Below are positions 27,571 through 39,583 of a stretch of 64,000 bases of DNA, piece by piece (position 1 is the stretch's first letter; each line of letters starts with the position of its first letter). The stretch is from assembly GCF_900496995.4 (NCBI RefSeq), contig NC_044012.1:27441944-27505943 (forward strand), in the 5' to 3' direction. The notes under the pieces were generated by a model. That model had not been told where the DNA came from. It made no database searches and saw nothing but the letters and a program-made list of their open reading frames with translations. The DNA is from Aquila chrysaetos chrysaetos. Taxonomy: Eukaryota; Chordata; Aves; Accipitriformes; Accipitridae. The position numbers were made by a program, and so were the translations under genes.

Positions 27571-29334
27571 GCTGTGTCTTTGTGGGCTATTTTGGGCCTG
27601 TTTGGTCCCCTGGGATGTGGCGGCGCCCTCATGCAAAGCTGGGCCTTTGCCATGGAAATATGCAAAGGTGCTGGCGGGCTCAGAGAGGGTCGGGGCTGCT
27701 GGTGTTTCCTGGAAGCTGCAGTGCTCTGATAACGCCTGACTCGGTACCGATAAACCAGGGGCTTCCTCTTCCGCTCCAGCAAGGGTTTTTCGCAGAAGCC
27801 AGCTTCAACTTCTCTGAACCTTTTGTGTAAATAAGAGGGTGTGTGTGGGGGAATTAAAGTGGCTGCTGTGTCTGATGGTGTGTGGGGGGGGTTGCAGGTT
27901 AGGGGTGTCTTCAACACCTGGTCTGGCTGATTTGGGGTCCCTCTTTGCGTGGGGCCCCTGGGAAAGAGGGCAGGTGGGCATTTCTCACCATCAGCTGGGC
28001 TTTTGGGCACTGCCCCATGGTGGGAGGGGAAGTGTTGGAAAAGCAGCACCCTCCTCTCCTGCTGCCTCCTCTGTGCCAAATGGGACTGAACCACGGTCTG
28101 GCCCCACTGCCTCTGGTGGGGAGGGTGTTTGAAAGCTTGCATTGATGATGCTTGTGTGGGTGGGGGGGCACATGCAAATGCAGAAAATCCCTGGCCGAGC
28201 AAAAAAAAAACCAATTCCTGCCCATTTCTGGCTTGGTGGCTCCAACCATGTGTTGGGGGCTTGGATAATATTTCATGTTATTTCTCACGACAGGAGCCTG
28301 GGCTGCTTTTGCCCCAAATGTGCCCTTTTCTTCTCTGTGGGGTTCCAGGAGGTCAGGGGGGCTGCTTGGTGGCTGTCCCCCTATCTTGCTGGCATAGGCT
28401 TCCCCTTACAACCTGGCCTGCCCCCCCCCGCCCCTGCCCTGCCCCTGCCATCTTTGGGGCAGGGTGGTGCAGCCCCCTCCCAGAACTGATGTCTTGGGGC
28501 GGGGTGGGGGGGGGGAGAGGGGTGTATGGAGCTGGGTCCATGAGGAGTCCCTGGGAGTTGAGTCAGGTGCACTGGGCAGGGACAGAAGAGCCCCCCTGCC
28601 CCCACAAGGGACAGGTTCTTGAAACGGAGAGACTGGGGCGGAGAGGGGCTTCCTGGAGCAGCACTGCTCCCCCAGAGAAATAGCCCTGGGGTTATCAGGA
28701 TGGTCACAGGTGGGTGCTGGGGACTGCCCCCCCCCAAGATCCCTGGGATTGTCCCTGTGGGGGGAGGCCACTGGGCGTGGGAGTGGGTGACTCATTCGGG
28801 CTGAGATGACAAGTATTTGGTTGTTGGTTTTGGCAGGCGTGGGGTCGGGAGGTGTCACTGCACTCCTGTAATGAGCCTCTTAGGCCTCAGCCCCCCAGCT
28901 CCCCGTGGAAGGGTGTGTGGCCAGGCCAGCTGGGTGGTTGCCTGAGGTCCCATCCCATCCCCCCAGGGAAGGGACGCTGAGCTCTGGTGGGCTCCCATCC
29001 CCTCCCCAGGCTGAACCCAGGGGTTGGCCCCACTGCCTCCACCAACTCTGGCCTCTCTTGGGGTGCACCCTTGGGTTCTGGCCTGCCCGGCGAAGCTCTG
29101 CCCAGCAACAAGGGCTGCTAATAGCATCTGGGGAAGTCACGTGGGCCTCTTCCAGGAACCCAGGCGTTTGGTGGCCCATCCCCCTCCCAGGCCCTGGGGT
29201 GACACCAGCGTGGTAGCAGACATGTGCCCCCCACACCTTCCCTGGCTCACAAGCCTGGCCCTGGGCAGGAGGCTGCCCTGACAAAGGCCTCCCTCTTCTT
29301 CCTCCTTGCCTGGCTGCCTCATTCCCCCCCGGCA

Positions 29335-29600
29335 TGGGGGTTATGAGGGGTGTAGGGTGTATGTAGTGAGGTATGGGGGTGTAAACACTGTGAGTGTGGG
29401 GTACAGGGGTGTTTGTGGGGCTTTAGGGAGTACAGGATATGGGGGTTATAATGTGTATAGGGGCTGTGTATAGGCTGAGTGGGTGTACAGGGCTGTGGGT
29501 GGGGCTCTGCAATTACAGGGTTTATAAGGTGTGGGGGGGCATAGGGGTGAGTGGGGCTATGGGTGCTTAGATGTGTATATGCACTGATTGGGGTGAGAGG
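29335..29600 (+). repeat. G/T-rich degenerate low-complexity repeat
   Basis: Repeated variations of 'ggggtgtagggtgtatg', 'gtgtggggtacaggggtg' and 'gggtgtacagggctgtgg' with no fixed register. Purine plus T dominate and C is nearly absent on this strand. Confidence 0.6.
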
Positions 29601-30920
29601 AGCAGGGTTTGGGTATGTGTGTGGTGCTGGCCCAGCTGCAGGGCATGGGGTGGAGTGGGGCTGGTGTGGGCCTTGTGTGGTGCCAGCGTGGGGCTGTGGC
29701 CACAGATCTGCCCAGGCAGGAGCCGGCAGTGACTCAGGCAGGAATGTGCTGGCAGAACATGGTGTTCCGGCAGCACCCAAGCCCGTGGCCAGCACCCAGC
29801 CCGACGGCCAGTCCCCAGCCCTGCATCTGGCATGCTGCTAACAGCCTCAAGGCCAGCACCCCTGAATAGCCCTGCCCCTCTTGGCTCAGCCCTAGTCCCA
29901 TACTCTGCTGGGTGCCCCGTGCACCCCAGCACTGATGCATGTGTCCTGTGGGGTGCCCAGGAGCGGTGCAGGGAACAGGCAGGACACTGGGGTGTCCCAG
30001 AGCAGGACAGTGCCTGTGGGGACACTGGGGACAGACTGTGAAGCAGCACAGCCCCTGATGGGGGCATGTGTGATGTGTGGCCTGTCCCCCATGTCCCTGC
30101 AGGAAGCAGATGGGATGCCAAATTAATTTGCCCCGTGTGGCTGTTGTCCCCCAGGAAGCATCCTGTGGGCCAGGGTGGCCACAGGGGACTATGGGCTGGG
30201 GGTGGCAGTGGTGGGTTGTGGGTGCAGGTGGTGCAGCAGACACAGCCAGGCCTGGACCACCACCACACAGCTGGGGTATGTGTACCTGCAACTCTTGTCT
30301 GCTGGTGCAGGGGAAACTGAGGGATGGGGCACTGGGGACCCCGGCATCCTGGCGGCCCAGCCCCTGTCTCGCCTCAGCCCCTCACTGAGCTCCAGGGCAC
30401 GGGGGTGCATATTGCAGGAGTGCTTGGTGCTGGTTTTGAGGTGGGGGGACACAGGGCACCCCACAGCTAGGCACCTGTGGGACAGGGGACGCAGGGCACT
30501 CCACAGGCAGGTGTGGGGACTAAGGGGCTCTGGCAGCGATGAACCAGTAGAAAAGGGGGTGGGGGGTGGCGCAGGGGCCACTCCAAGGGGCTGCGTTCAT
30601 CTGCTCTGGTGTCCCAACCAGTGTCTCCTTGGCATCCCTGGCTAGGCACGCCATCGCCCTGTGCTGTGCCCCTGGCCTGCACTCAGCTGAGCACTGCGGG
30701 GCACCATGCCAGCTAAGCCCCTGTGGCCACCTGCAACCCCCACAGCTACCCTACACCCACCTGGAACTCCCCCTGCACCTACCTACAACCAGCACCATGC
30801 TCAGCTCAGCACTAACTCGCACCCAGCCCCAAATCTGGCCTCCAGCCCAGCTCTGAGCCTCACACTCTGCACCCACCCATGCAACCCCCTCACCCCTGAG
30901 CAGCTCACACCCAGCCCGGG

Positions 30921-31620
30921 TGTCAGCAAACCCCTGCAAAAGCCCTGGGCCACTCTGGAAGACAGCAGGACTCTTTGAGGGCCACGGCAAAGCCTGGCAA
31001 AAGCTCCGTGGACCTCTCCAAGGCAGCAGGGACCCTTGTGGACCCTGGCAAAGACGAGTGAAAGCGTTGGGGCACTCTGGAGGGAAGCAGGGCTCCTTGT
31101 GGGCACCAGGAAAGCCTGGGAAAAGCTGTAAAGATGCTCTGGAAGGCAGAAGAGCCCCTCATGGGCCTCAGGAAAGCCTGGCAAAAGCTGTCAGAAACTC
31201 TGGAAAGCAGCATGGCCCCTTGCCAGCTTCAGCAAAGCCTGTCCAAAGCTGTTGTACACTGGAATGAAGCAGAGCCCTGTCTGGACATTAGCAAAGCATG
31301 GTAAAAGTCCTGGGGCACTCTGGAGAGAAGCAGGGCCCCTTGTGGGCTTCGGCAAAGCCCAGGAAAAGATATCAGATACTGGAGAGGAATAGTGTCCTAC
31401 ATGGGCCATGGCAAAACTGGCAAAAGCCCCGGGATGCTCTGGAAGGCAGCAGGGCCCCTTATGGGTTTCAGCAAAGCCAGGCTAAAGCCAACAGACACTT
31501 TTGAAGGCAGAAGAGCCCCATGTGGATGTTAGCAAAGCCCGGCAGGAGCTGTAGGAGACTGGAAGGCAGCAGGGCCTCTTGTGGGCTTTGGCAAAGCTCA
31601 GCAAAAGCCATAGGGAACAT
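30921..31620 (+). repeat. 60-bp minisatellite, about 12 copies
   Basis: Regular units of 59-62 bp, each starting 'gcaaagcctggcaaaagc' or a variant (near 30924, 30985, 31046, 31108, 31170, 31230, 31289, 31351, 31413, 31472, 31532, 31592). Each continues 'actctggaaggcagcagggccccttgtgggc'-like, in pieces. Copies differ at many sites, so the array is old. Frame does not persist across units, so it is not coding. Confidence 0.9.
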
Positions 31621-31639
31621 CTTTCATGATGCCTCGTAA

Positions 31640-32350
31640 GACCTTCCTTGGGTACCACAGCTCTCTTTCATCTCTGTAGTGCACTTTGGACCCCTCTTGC
31701 TCTCTCAGAACCATTCCCAGTGCCTTCTTTGAGGCCCAGAACACACATTTTATCCTCTACGCTATCTAGAATTGCTCTGTTCAGTCCCCTCTTTGCCATT
31801 TAGGGTACCTCCATTTGGCCCCTGCCCCTCTGACAACACCTGTACTTTGTTGAAATCCCCTTCAGAGTTCCTCATTGTTGTAACTGAGGCTTCTTTGGTC
31901 TCTCTGCCCCCCTCAAGACCCCTCTGCTCCCTTTGCTGAGCTCTCCTGAGACATCCCCAGTGCCCCAGAGCATTATTTTAACTCAGGAGGACATTTTCAC
32001 CGCTTTTTTCCTCAGAACCCTTCCTGAATCCGTATTTGTTAACCAGGTTGGTCTTTTTGTCCACTCATCCTTTTGGCATGCCTCCATTCAGTCCCCGCCC
32101 CCCTGAGGGCATCTGTAGCTTGTTAAATTCCCTTTTGAGTTCCACAATGTGTCCCTAGGACTTCTTTGGTCTCTCCGGCCTCCTCTCTAATCCCTGTGAT
32201 GATGTCTACTGTTCTGTCAGAACCGTTTTTGAAGCCATCTTTGTGCTCCAGAGCAGTCTTTTTGTTTCTATGGCTTATAGTATGTTTCTGTTCAGTCCCT
32301 GGTACGCCAAAGATACCTCTTGTCAGCTCTGATCTCCTCTTGGGTTTTTC
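31640..32350 (+). repeat. degenerate tandem repeat, unit about 270 bp
   Basis: Two adjacent copies align at an offset of about 271 bp. 'acctgtactttgttgaaatc' plus 'ttctttggtctctct' near 31830-31905 corresponds to 'atctgtagcttgttaaattc' plus 'ttctttggtctctcc' near 32108-32176. A third partial copy follows (about 32220-32350: 'gagcagtctttttgtttcta'). Divergence is considerable. A related segment lies at 62100-62330. Confidence 0.65.
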
Positions 32351-32859
32351 AGGGAAGGTGAGAGCCTTCTCTTGCTTTTGTAGTCCTACAAGATGCATTT
32401 CTTTTATTTCCATGCTTTTTGGGGTGTTTTCTATCCTTTGGGCCCATCTATTTCTGTTAAGGGAGTTAGAGAGACCATTGAGGAGTCCTGGTGACTCGGA
32501 GTCGCTGGTGATTTACAGTCAATAATTCACTTTGCAACCAGAGATACATTTGAGAAGGGATTCGTACGGGATCTAGTTCTGCTTTGTTGTTCAGCGCTCC
32601 CCAGAATGCAGCTCTGGTGTAAGTTAGGAAATACGGCTGGTCTTGCTAGAAATGTAGCCATGTGCTGCTTGATTTCTTCGATCTGAAACTAAAGCACATA
32701 ATTTCTGCTATTACATTTAATGGGCGACTTTCCCACATCCGTTAGCGTGATCTCAAGCTTTTTAAATCTATTTAAATACAAGTTCGTGTTTGTCCTAGTA
32801 AAACTACCGACCCAGTCCCACTGCTGGCGTGGCAGCCTAACCTGTAGCAAAAGAGCAGG

Positions 32860-33150
32860 TGTCGTAATTTCCGGTAACGGTCCGTCTCTTTGTTCGGCGC
32901 TTAGCGCGGGGCCGAATGCCCGCCCACTGCCCGCCCGCGAGCCCCTTTCCCGGGGCATTGTGGGAAGGTGGCGGGCGGGGCCCGCGGGCAGGAGGCGCGG
33001 CTGCCGCGTCGGGAGCGGGTACGGGCCCTGGGCGGCCGCTGGTCGGGGTTCGGCCCCTTTGGGCGGCCGCGGCTCCGGGCTGGCCGAGCTGTTCGGGCAG
33101 CTGCGTTCTGGCGCGCAGAGCGGTCGAGGTGTTGGTCTGAGGTAGGAGCT
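32860..33150. promoter_or_regulatory. orphan CpG island
   Basis: A short isolated CpG-dense block with 'gcattgtgggaaggtggcggg' (about 32956-32976, cut here from a longer GC stretch), many CG dinucleotides and candidate donors 'ctgag|gtagga' (about 33139) and 'cagg|gtgagt' (about 33155). No protein-coding first exon is identifiable. It could be the promoter of a non-coding RNA or of a gene whose coding exons I do not recognise; direction is uncertain. Confidence 0.5.
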
Positions 33151-33159
33151 TCAGGGTGA

Positions 33160-36150
33160 GTCTAGGTTGAGCTGTGTCTGCAGTAGAAGGTACATATGTG
33201 GTCCGCAGCTTGTTGTTGAATCAGTGATTGTATATGGGGTGTTCAGGAGTTGCAAGGTGGTTTAATATTCTGCATTCTCGATTTTTTTGTTTTGGGTGCA
33301 TTGCTATTTTTTGGCATTTCTGAGTTTGCTGTAGAAGGAACCTTGTTTTTTTCACTGGTTCTGCTGGATATCATTGAAGTTGTTGACATCTTTTTCTATG
33401 GGACTGATGGTAAGATCATCGAGCAGGGGTTAGGGTGAGCATCTTGTATCTCTCTGGAGTTTCAGCATTTCTCAAGAAAGCAGCAGGCATATTGGGCACA
33501 GTGTTTTTCAGGGCATGGGACAGCTTGTTGCCTTTCCTGATCACCCACAATGTACCACGTTGTCCCTAGAGCCTTTGCAGCGTGCAGCAGGCCCCTTCCA
33601 GGCTATAAGTGACTGAAATTCACTTACTATGTGGGCCTGTAGCAGAGTGCAGAGCCTGTGGGATGTCAGAGGACAGGAGGTACCTGCAGGAGGCAGGGCA
33701 GGGCTTGGAAGAGGTGCTCCTGAGGAGCAGCTGACACAGGGAGTTCAGGGGTGCAAATACAGGGCAAGGAGCTGTTGGGAAGGAGCGGGGTTTCTTCCCC
33801 AACAGTTAAGAAGAGAAGGGGTTTCTAAAGTTTCAGGACTGAGGGATTGGTTGGGAAAGAGAGGTGGGTTCATCAGTTGTCCTCAGACTGGTTTTGCAGT
33901 CGGATTTAGCTGTTGATGAGGTCTGTTCAGTCAGAGTCATTCTGCAGCCAATACAAGGTACGATGAAGCTATGAGAAATGCAGTGTCAACCATCTGGGCC
34001 TCTATGTCACTATGCATGGAGCTGACTGTCAGATGGGTCTTATCCCCACAGGAGGTCCTGAGGTACAAGCTCTGGTGACGATAGAGCTGAGGTGGATGAC
34101 AGGCTGTTTGGAATTAAGTGGTAATGGAGGGGATAGGATGGTTTAAGGGTATTTTAATAGGGACATGTCATGGCTTAGGTGTGAGTGTAGGAGACTCCAA
34201 ACTATGGCTCAGAAACATCAAGGGCCAGAGACGTAGGAGGATCAGCTGTACAAAGCAGGCCACAGAGGGAATAGTACCTGTTGCTCATTTGGAATGTGAG
34301 ATGTACATTAAAATATACTGTCCAGAACTCTGAGGTCTCTGCTCCCTTGTGCCTTTTAGTCACCACATTCCCTGACTTAATTTTCATGTTCATCCCTTCA
34401 CCGTCCATCCAGATGTCATGGTCACTGCTACTTAGAGGCATCGACGAGGCGCTTATGTCCATTGCAGATTTCTGGCACAGTCTTATCTGGAATTTCTCAG
34501 AGAAGAATATATACATTATCCTGGCTCATAATGGTCTCTGTCCACGGGCCTTTTCTTTATCACAGTCCCTGGGCACACAAGCCTTCTCCATTATCCCAGT
34601 TTTACTTTTTTCCCTTAACTGTCCAATGAGGTTTGCTTTAGTATCAGTCGTGGCAGTTATGTTCTCTTGTCCTTGTTTATTGTGTTTTCAGCACCAGTTT
34701 CTGTAGCTGTAGGGTGTCCATTTTAGATCTTGAGTCGCCACATCACGCCATTGTGGTTTTTTCCCATTGGCTGACCACCTCTGTAATAGCATAAGGGGCT
34801 TCATAGGTAATTGGGCTTGGGTGTGTGGCAGGTACACCCACCCCTACAGGAAACGAAACTTCTCCGGGCAGGAAGGAGAGGAAAAAAAAACCCACCTCCG
34901 TAACAGGTGTCTTGAGCCACTTTCAAGGCAGGCCTCGTCCTCAGGACTTCATCTGTTGGGCAGTCTTGGTTGCCACATTCAAAGCTCTTGCAACAGAAGG
35001 TAAGAATTGAACCTCAGGCTGAAAGCAGAATAAGAATCCAAAAGGCAGAAGGAAAATCAATGTTCCCAAGAATCAGAAATTCAGAAAAGGATGGAGAAAA
35101 TGGTAATAAAACTTCTCCTCAGTACAGTACCTGAACACATACAGGATCTTTTCCTTCCTTTCAAGCTTACGAATCCTCATAGGAAGTCAGCCTGTGTCAA
35201 AAATTAGAACAAGCTTTTCTTCTTCTTTTTTCTTTTTGTCCTTCTGTAATGGCACTGTGTGTCCTCCTGCAAGGCTCTTGGAGGTGTGGAGGAGCTCCCT
35301 GCAGCACACATTCGTTCTTGGAAAGTTGATAAATTCAAGGACTTGGCTTCTTTAGTGAAGATGAGCTTCAAGTTCAGGGGTTACATTGGTGCTTGCTTTT
35401 GTTTCAGGTCTGTCCCAAAGCCCATGGGACGTGCTCAAATGATAAATCAGATGCAGGTAAAGACCGTGGGGCAGACTTAGTCTGTGCTTCACTCTTATAT
35501 CTTCCAGGGCAGTTCTGCTGAATTATGGTTTCTACAAGAAGCTGTATGTTGCACAGGGTCCCATAACTAGTCCTGTGCCTGTCGCAACCCATCCAACCTG
35601 ATCCATATCAGGGGCAAGCAGCAGAAACAAGCCTGTTTCTTTCCCATTGGTGCCTGGCTCCAGCGTGGGGAAAGTTTTTCTGGGAAGGCAGGGAGAAAGC
35701 TCCAAAGAAATCACAAATATCACCCCAGAAGAGCCTGAGACTCCTGCTGCTTGAGGGCTAGGCTGGTGCTGACTTGTGGGTGGACTCTTAAGATGCTGGG
35801 GAAGAAGGCAAACAACATGTAGCAAAAAGGCTTGCGGGAGAAGGATCTGTCAAAACCCCTTTTCTCTGGTTGGAAAAACCCCCAGCAAATGCTGACAGCC
35901 ACCCAGGAGAAGCAGGGTCTCCCAAGGGAGTGGAGGAGGGATCTCAGAGGGGTTGCATGGGGCTGTGGGTTCCAGGGACAGAGTGAGCCCTGAGTCCTCT
36001 ATGAAGTGAGGGGAAAAAATTGCATTCAGGCACAGTCATTATGGCAACACAGAGGCTTCTGGTAAGCTGTGCTTGTTTACTTGCATCATCATGACAACAA
36101 CAATAATGAAATCCATTTCCTTACTCTTTCTCTCTGTGCAATGGATGTCA
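33160..36150. other. unassigned region downstream of the orphan CpG island
   Basis: Ordinary mixed-composition DNA. No family-level protein similarity, RNA gene or mobile element recognised. It may include intronic sequence of a transcript from the 33 kb CpG island or the upstream region of the Fc-receptor-like pseudogene. Confidence 0.4.
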
Positions 36151-36199
36151 CTGTTGCTCTCCGCAGGAAAGTCACCAAGTGCTGGATCCCTAGCCTGGG

Positions 36200-37921
36200 A
36201 TGGCAGGGAACAGAGTTCTGCTCCTCCTGGGTGAGTGCGGCAAAGGGGTCTGATGGGAAGCATGGTGGGGTCTGATGCCTGCTGTCCTTCCAGGGGATGG
36301 ACAGCTAGTGTGGATGCCAGGAAGTAATGTGTGCCCAAAGAGCCCCAGTGAGCTTCGGGGGCTGGAGGATGAAGACTCCATCTCCAGCACAAGCTCTGCT
36401 GGGCACTTGTCCCTTGTACCTCTTTGGGGCTGGGGGTTTTGTCTGGATGGGGTTTTGCTCTGCTCAGGGAAGGGGAGATTTTCATTTATCCTGCCAGGCT
36501 GAGGAGATTGGATGGAGCAGTGGTTGTCCCTGTCACAATGTAGGCTCAGGATTTCCTCCTTGGGGTGGTCTCATTTATTGGGGAGGAAGGAAACGGGTCC
36601 AGCAAGGCTGGTGGGTATGAGCATGGTGAGAGCGGTGGGGTGTTGCTGGTGGGTGTCTCAGGGACCTGGCAGGCCTTGCCAAACCCTCCCTCCCACAGGA
36701 TGGCTCATGTCCAAGGCCAGCATTGCTCCTTTCTATGCCAGGGACACTGCAGGAGACCTGGCAGGCGCATCCCAGGAGTGCTCATCCCTTCTTCCTTTCC
36801 TCCTCTCAGCTCAAGCCCTTGTCCTTGCTGGTGACTCTTTGCTTACAGAGTTATGGTGACAGTCCTTGGGGCCCTGAACAGTTCTTGCTGAACAAGGCGA
36901 CAGGCCTTGGTGTCCCCTCAAGTGGAAGCAAGTCATGTTGTGACTCTGCTGTCCTTCCATGTGCTGCCTGGCTCAAAAGGTGTCCAGCAGCACTGGGCAC
37001 CAGGCGCAAGCCCTGCCACCCCTTTGAAAGATTAGACAGTCTCCCCAGATCCCACCAGTGCCCTAGAAACCCCAGTGAGCATTGGGGTTCTGCCCTCTTC
37101 CCCCCTCCCAGAGTACGTGCTCCGGGTTGGGGGCTCCCCACCATGCATGCTGTTGCACTGATCTCTGCTCTGTCCTGCTCCTCCCTCCTGTCTGGACCTT
37201 CATGGCTGCAGAGATAGCCCTGCTGACCCTGGACCCACCCTGGAGCATGATACTTCCAGGAGAGAGCATGATCCTTAGGTGCTGGGGCTCCCGCTTGCTG
37301 TGGCAGCACCCCACGGCTTGGTACAATGGCAGCCTCTTGGCACCCACAGATACGTACACTTAGAGGATCAGAATGAGTGTCAGAGCCCTGGCTCCAGGCA
37401 CAGCAACTGTGTCACCCTGACTGTCTGCTATGGTGAGTGACATGACCCAGGGATGAGCCCTGCTATCCTCCTGTCCCAAGACCCCTAGGCTTCGCTGTGG
37501 ACCTGCTTGTCCTGCCCTGGGACAAATGCAGCTCCTGTGGGGTTAACGAAGGCAACGCTGTTGGGTTTGGGGTGCTGCAAACTGGGTTATGGGGGCTTTT
37601 GCCTCCCCTCCTCTGCAAAATGCATCCCTCTTTCAGGGCCCCTTGCAGCTGCTGCTCTTGGGGTCTCTTCCAGACTGGCTGATCCTCTGGGTCCTGTTGT
37701 ACATGGTGTTCAAGGGGGAACTGCTGCCCATGCAGTGCTGGGGATGGGATGGCAGGGCACATCTTTGGTGCGGTATTACAGAGATGGAGCTGGCATCACT
37801 GCGATACGCCTCAGCAGAGCAGCATTCCATCTCCTGATCTGAGACCCACCACAGTGACAGGTATCACTGCTCCTTTTCATCGCTAAAAGGCAGTCTTGGG
37901 TTTTATACGTTTCCACTGAAG
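36200..37921 (+). pseudogene. Fc-receptor-like immunoglobulin gene, decayed
   Basis: Remnants of at least three exons of an FcR/FCRL-type receptor. A leader exon (36200-36230, MAGNRVLLLL, donor g|gtgagt) fits a signal peptide split at phase 1. D1 exon (37212-37432) carries LTLDPPWS...GESMILRC and, after a frame change near 37350, NECQSPGS...VTLTVCY before donor gtgagt; the literal frame stops at 37361. D2 exon (37674-37921) starts with the hallmark DWLIL, has LPMQCWGWDGR, then YYRDG in a second frame and SDRYHCSFSS in a third, before donor gtaaat. Both Ig cysteine contexts remain. Phase-1 exon borders match the family, whose members bind IgG/IgY at the cell surface of leukocytes. No transmembrane exon was found. 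At least three frame breaks argue for a pseudogene, although sequencing errors cannot be excluded. Confidence 0.75.
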
Positions 37922-38169
37922 GTAAATTCCTGTGCCTTTGGGCTCTCTGTCTTCCCAGGGTCTCATCTGGTGGGAGCTGCAGGACAGAGAGGGTGAGGGG
38001 TTCTGTATGATGTCTGAGCTGGGTCTGTGCTACCAATGCCAGTGCAGGAAACCTGGCACCTGCCCACCACCAGAAAAAGACATGCCCGGTCACAACCCCC
38101 AGCCTGGCTCTAGGACACTCCCCACACCCATCTTGGGGTCTTGGCCCTGCACAGCCTTGGTGGGGTGGG

Positions 38170-38527
38170 AAGATTGTCCCTTCCTTCCTGCATCTTTAGA
38201 GGTGATGCAGCCCCAGAAGGTCCATCCGACAAGATGTGCCCCATCTCCACCCTTCCTCACACTGTGTCCATCTCTCCCCAACCCCATCCATCTCTCCCCA
38301 CTGCCCATGCCTGTCTCGTTGTCCCATCCCCCTCCACATGTCCCTCTGTCCCCCTCTGCATGTCTTGCCACCCCCCAAATGCTTTCTACCGAAATGTACC
38401 CCATGTGAGTTTTTCCCCACATGACATTTTTTCCCGTGTGACACCCCCATGCACATCCCCTGCCCTCCTATCTCGTGCTCCCACTCCCCTCTCCCTCCAC
38501 CCCCCCCTCCACCCCACCTATTCCACA
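38170..38527 (+). repeat. pyrimidine-rich low-complexity sequence
   Basis: C/T-dominated stretch with recurrent 'catctctccccac', 'catgtccctctgtccccctc' and 'ccacccccccctccacccc'. It has no stable unit and resembles the GC-richer part of the satellite that begins near 42.6 kb. Confidence 0.6.
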
Positions 38528-38925
38528 CTAGAGTGCACAGAAATTTGGTAGGGGACGCAGCCAGGACGGCTGACCCCAACTGACCAAAGGGATATTCCAG
38601 ATCATATGATGTCATGCTCAGTAATAAAATTAGGGGGGAGATTGGTAGGGGGGACACTGCTCGGGGTCTGGCTGGGCTTTGGTCTGTTAGTGGTGAGCAA
38701 TTGTTTTCATTTGCATCGCTTGTCTTGGATTTTACTTTTCTGTCTTTGTGTCCCCATCCCCCTTACAATTTGTTGTTGTTTTTTTTTTAATTATTAAACT
38801 GTTTATCTCAACCCACAAGTTTTCTCACGTTTGCCCTTCTGATTCTCTCCCCCATCCCACTGAGGCAAGGCGGGGAGTGAGTGAGCAGTTGTGTGGTGCT
38901 TAGTTGCCAGCTGGGATGAAACCAC
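38528..38925 (+). mobile_element. 5'-truncated ERV LTR (family A)
   Basis: Matches the other family A LTRs from 'gacgcagccaggacggctga' through 'gatgtcatgctcagtaataa', a T-rich U3/R, 'ttaaactgtttatctcaacc' and the end 'gcttagttgccagctggga'. The U3 start is missing. The orientation is + and there is no adjacent provirus. Confidence 0.85.
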
Positions 38926-39003
38926 AGCACAAGGTCTGTTGCAAGCCTTGCCTGGCTAATGCTTTAGGCTCTCCATATTATTCCTACCATCTTGATAGGC
39001 CAT

Positions 39004-39578
39004 TGTCATGGTTTAACCCCAGCCAGCAACTAAGCACCACGCAGCCGCTCACTCACTTCCCCCCCGCCCCAGTGGGATGGGGGAGAAAATCAGGAAAAGA
39101 AGTAAAAGTCGTGGGTTGAGATAAGAACAGTTTAATAGAACAGAAGAAACTAATAATGATAATGATAACACTAATAAAATGACAACAGTAATAATAAAAG
39201 GATTGGAATGTACAAATGATGTGCAGTGCAATTGCTCACCACCCACCGACCAGCACCCCACTAGTCCCCAAGCGGCGATTCCCCGCCCCCACTTCCCAGT
39301 TCCTATACTAGATGGGATGTCACATGGTATGGAATATCCTGTTGGCCAGTTTGGGTCAGGTGCCCTGGCTGTGTCCTGTGCCAACTTCTTGTGCCCCTCC
39401 AGCTTTCTCGCTGGCTGGGCATGAGAAGCTGAAAAATCCTTGACATTAGTCTAAACACTACTGAGCAACAACTGAAAACATCAGTGTTATCAACATTCTT
39501 CACATACTGAACTCAAAACATAGCACTGTACCAGCTACTAGGAAGACAATTAACTCTATCCCAGCTGAAACCAGGACA
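39004..39578 (-). mobile_element. solo ERV LTR (family A), intact ends with 5-bp target duplication
   Basis: 575 bp, beginning TGTCATGGTTTAACC and ending AACCAGGACA on the + strand, so the LTR lies on the minus strand with TG...CA ends. Flanks carry a perfect 5-bp duplication GCCAT (38999-39003 and 39579-39583). No internal sequence remains, so this is an LTR-LTR recombinant. It is nearly identical to the copy at 61187-61762. Short open frames across it are not genes. Confidence 0.95.
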
Positions 39579-39583
39579 GCCAT

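Larger units (their letters stand above)
26585..30915. other. intergenic DNA downstream of MCL1
   Basis: No gene recognised on either strand. Contents are a long T-rich tract (27497-27567), G-rich stretches (28493-28520 and others), and a GT/G-rich degenerate low-complexity block (29335-29600). A minus-strand open frame of 426 codons (26934-28214) is made open by composition, includes a lysine run from the T-tract, and is not considered coding. Confidence 0.5.

Noticed and set aside
26934-28214. 426-codon open frame on the - strand downstream of MCL1
   Set aside because: It runs through a T-tract (lysine run) and low-complexity DNA, overlaps no splice signals and shows no family feature.
33424-33436. 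'ggggttagggtga', telomere-like
   Set aside because: Only one TTAGGG copy; no array, so it is not interstitial telomere DNA.
34849-34860. GGAAACGAAACT resembling an interferon-stimulated response element upstream of the Fc-receptor relic
   Set aside because: Spacing between the GAAA cores is one base rather than two, and a single 12-mer in 3 kb is expected by chance.
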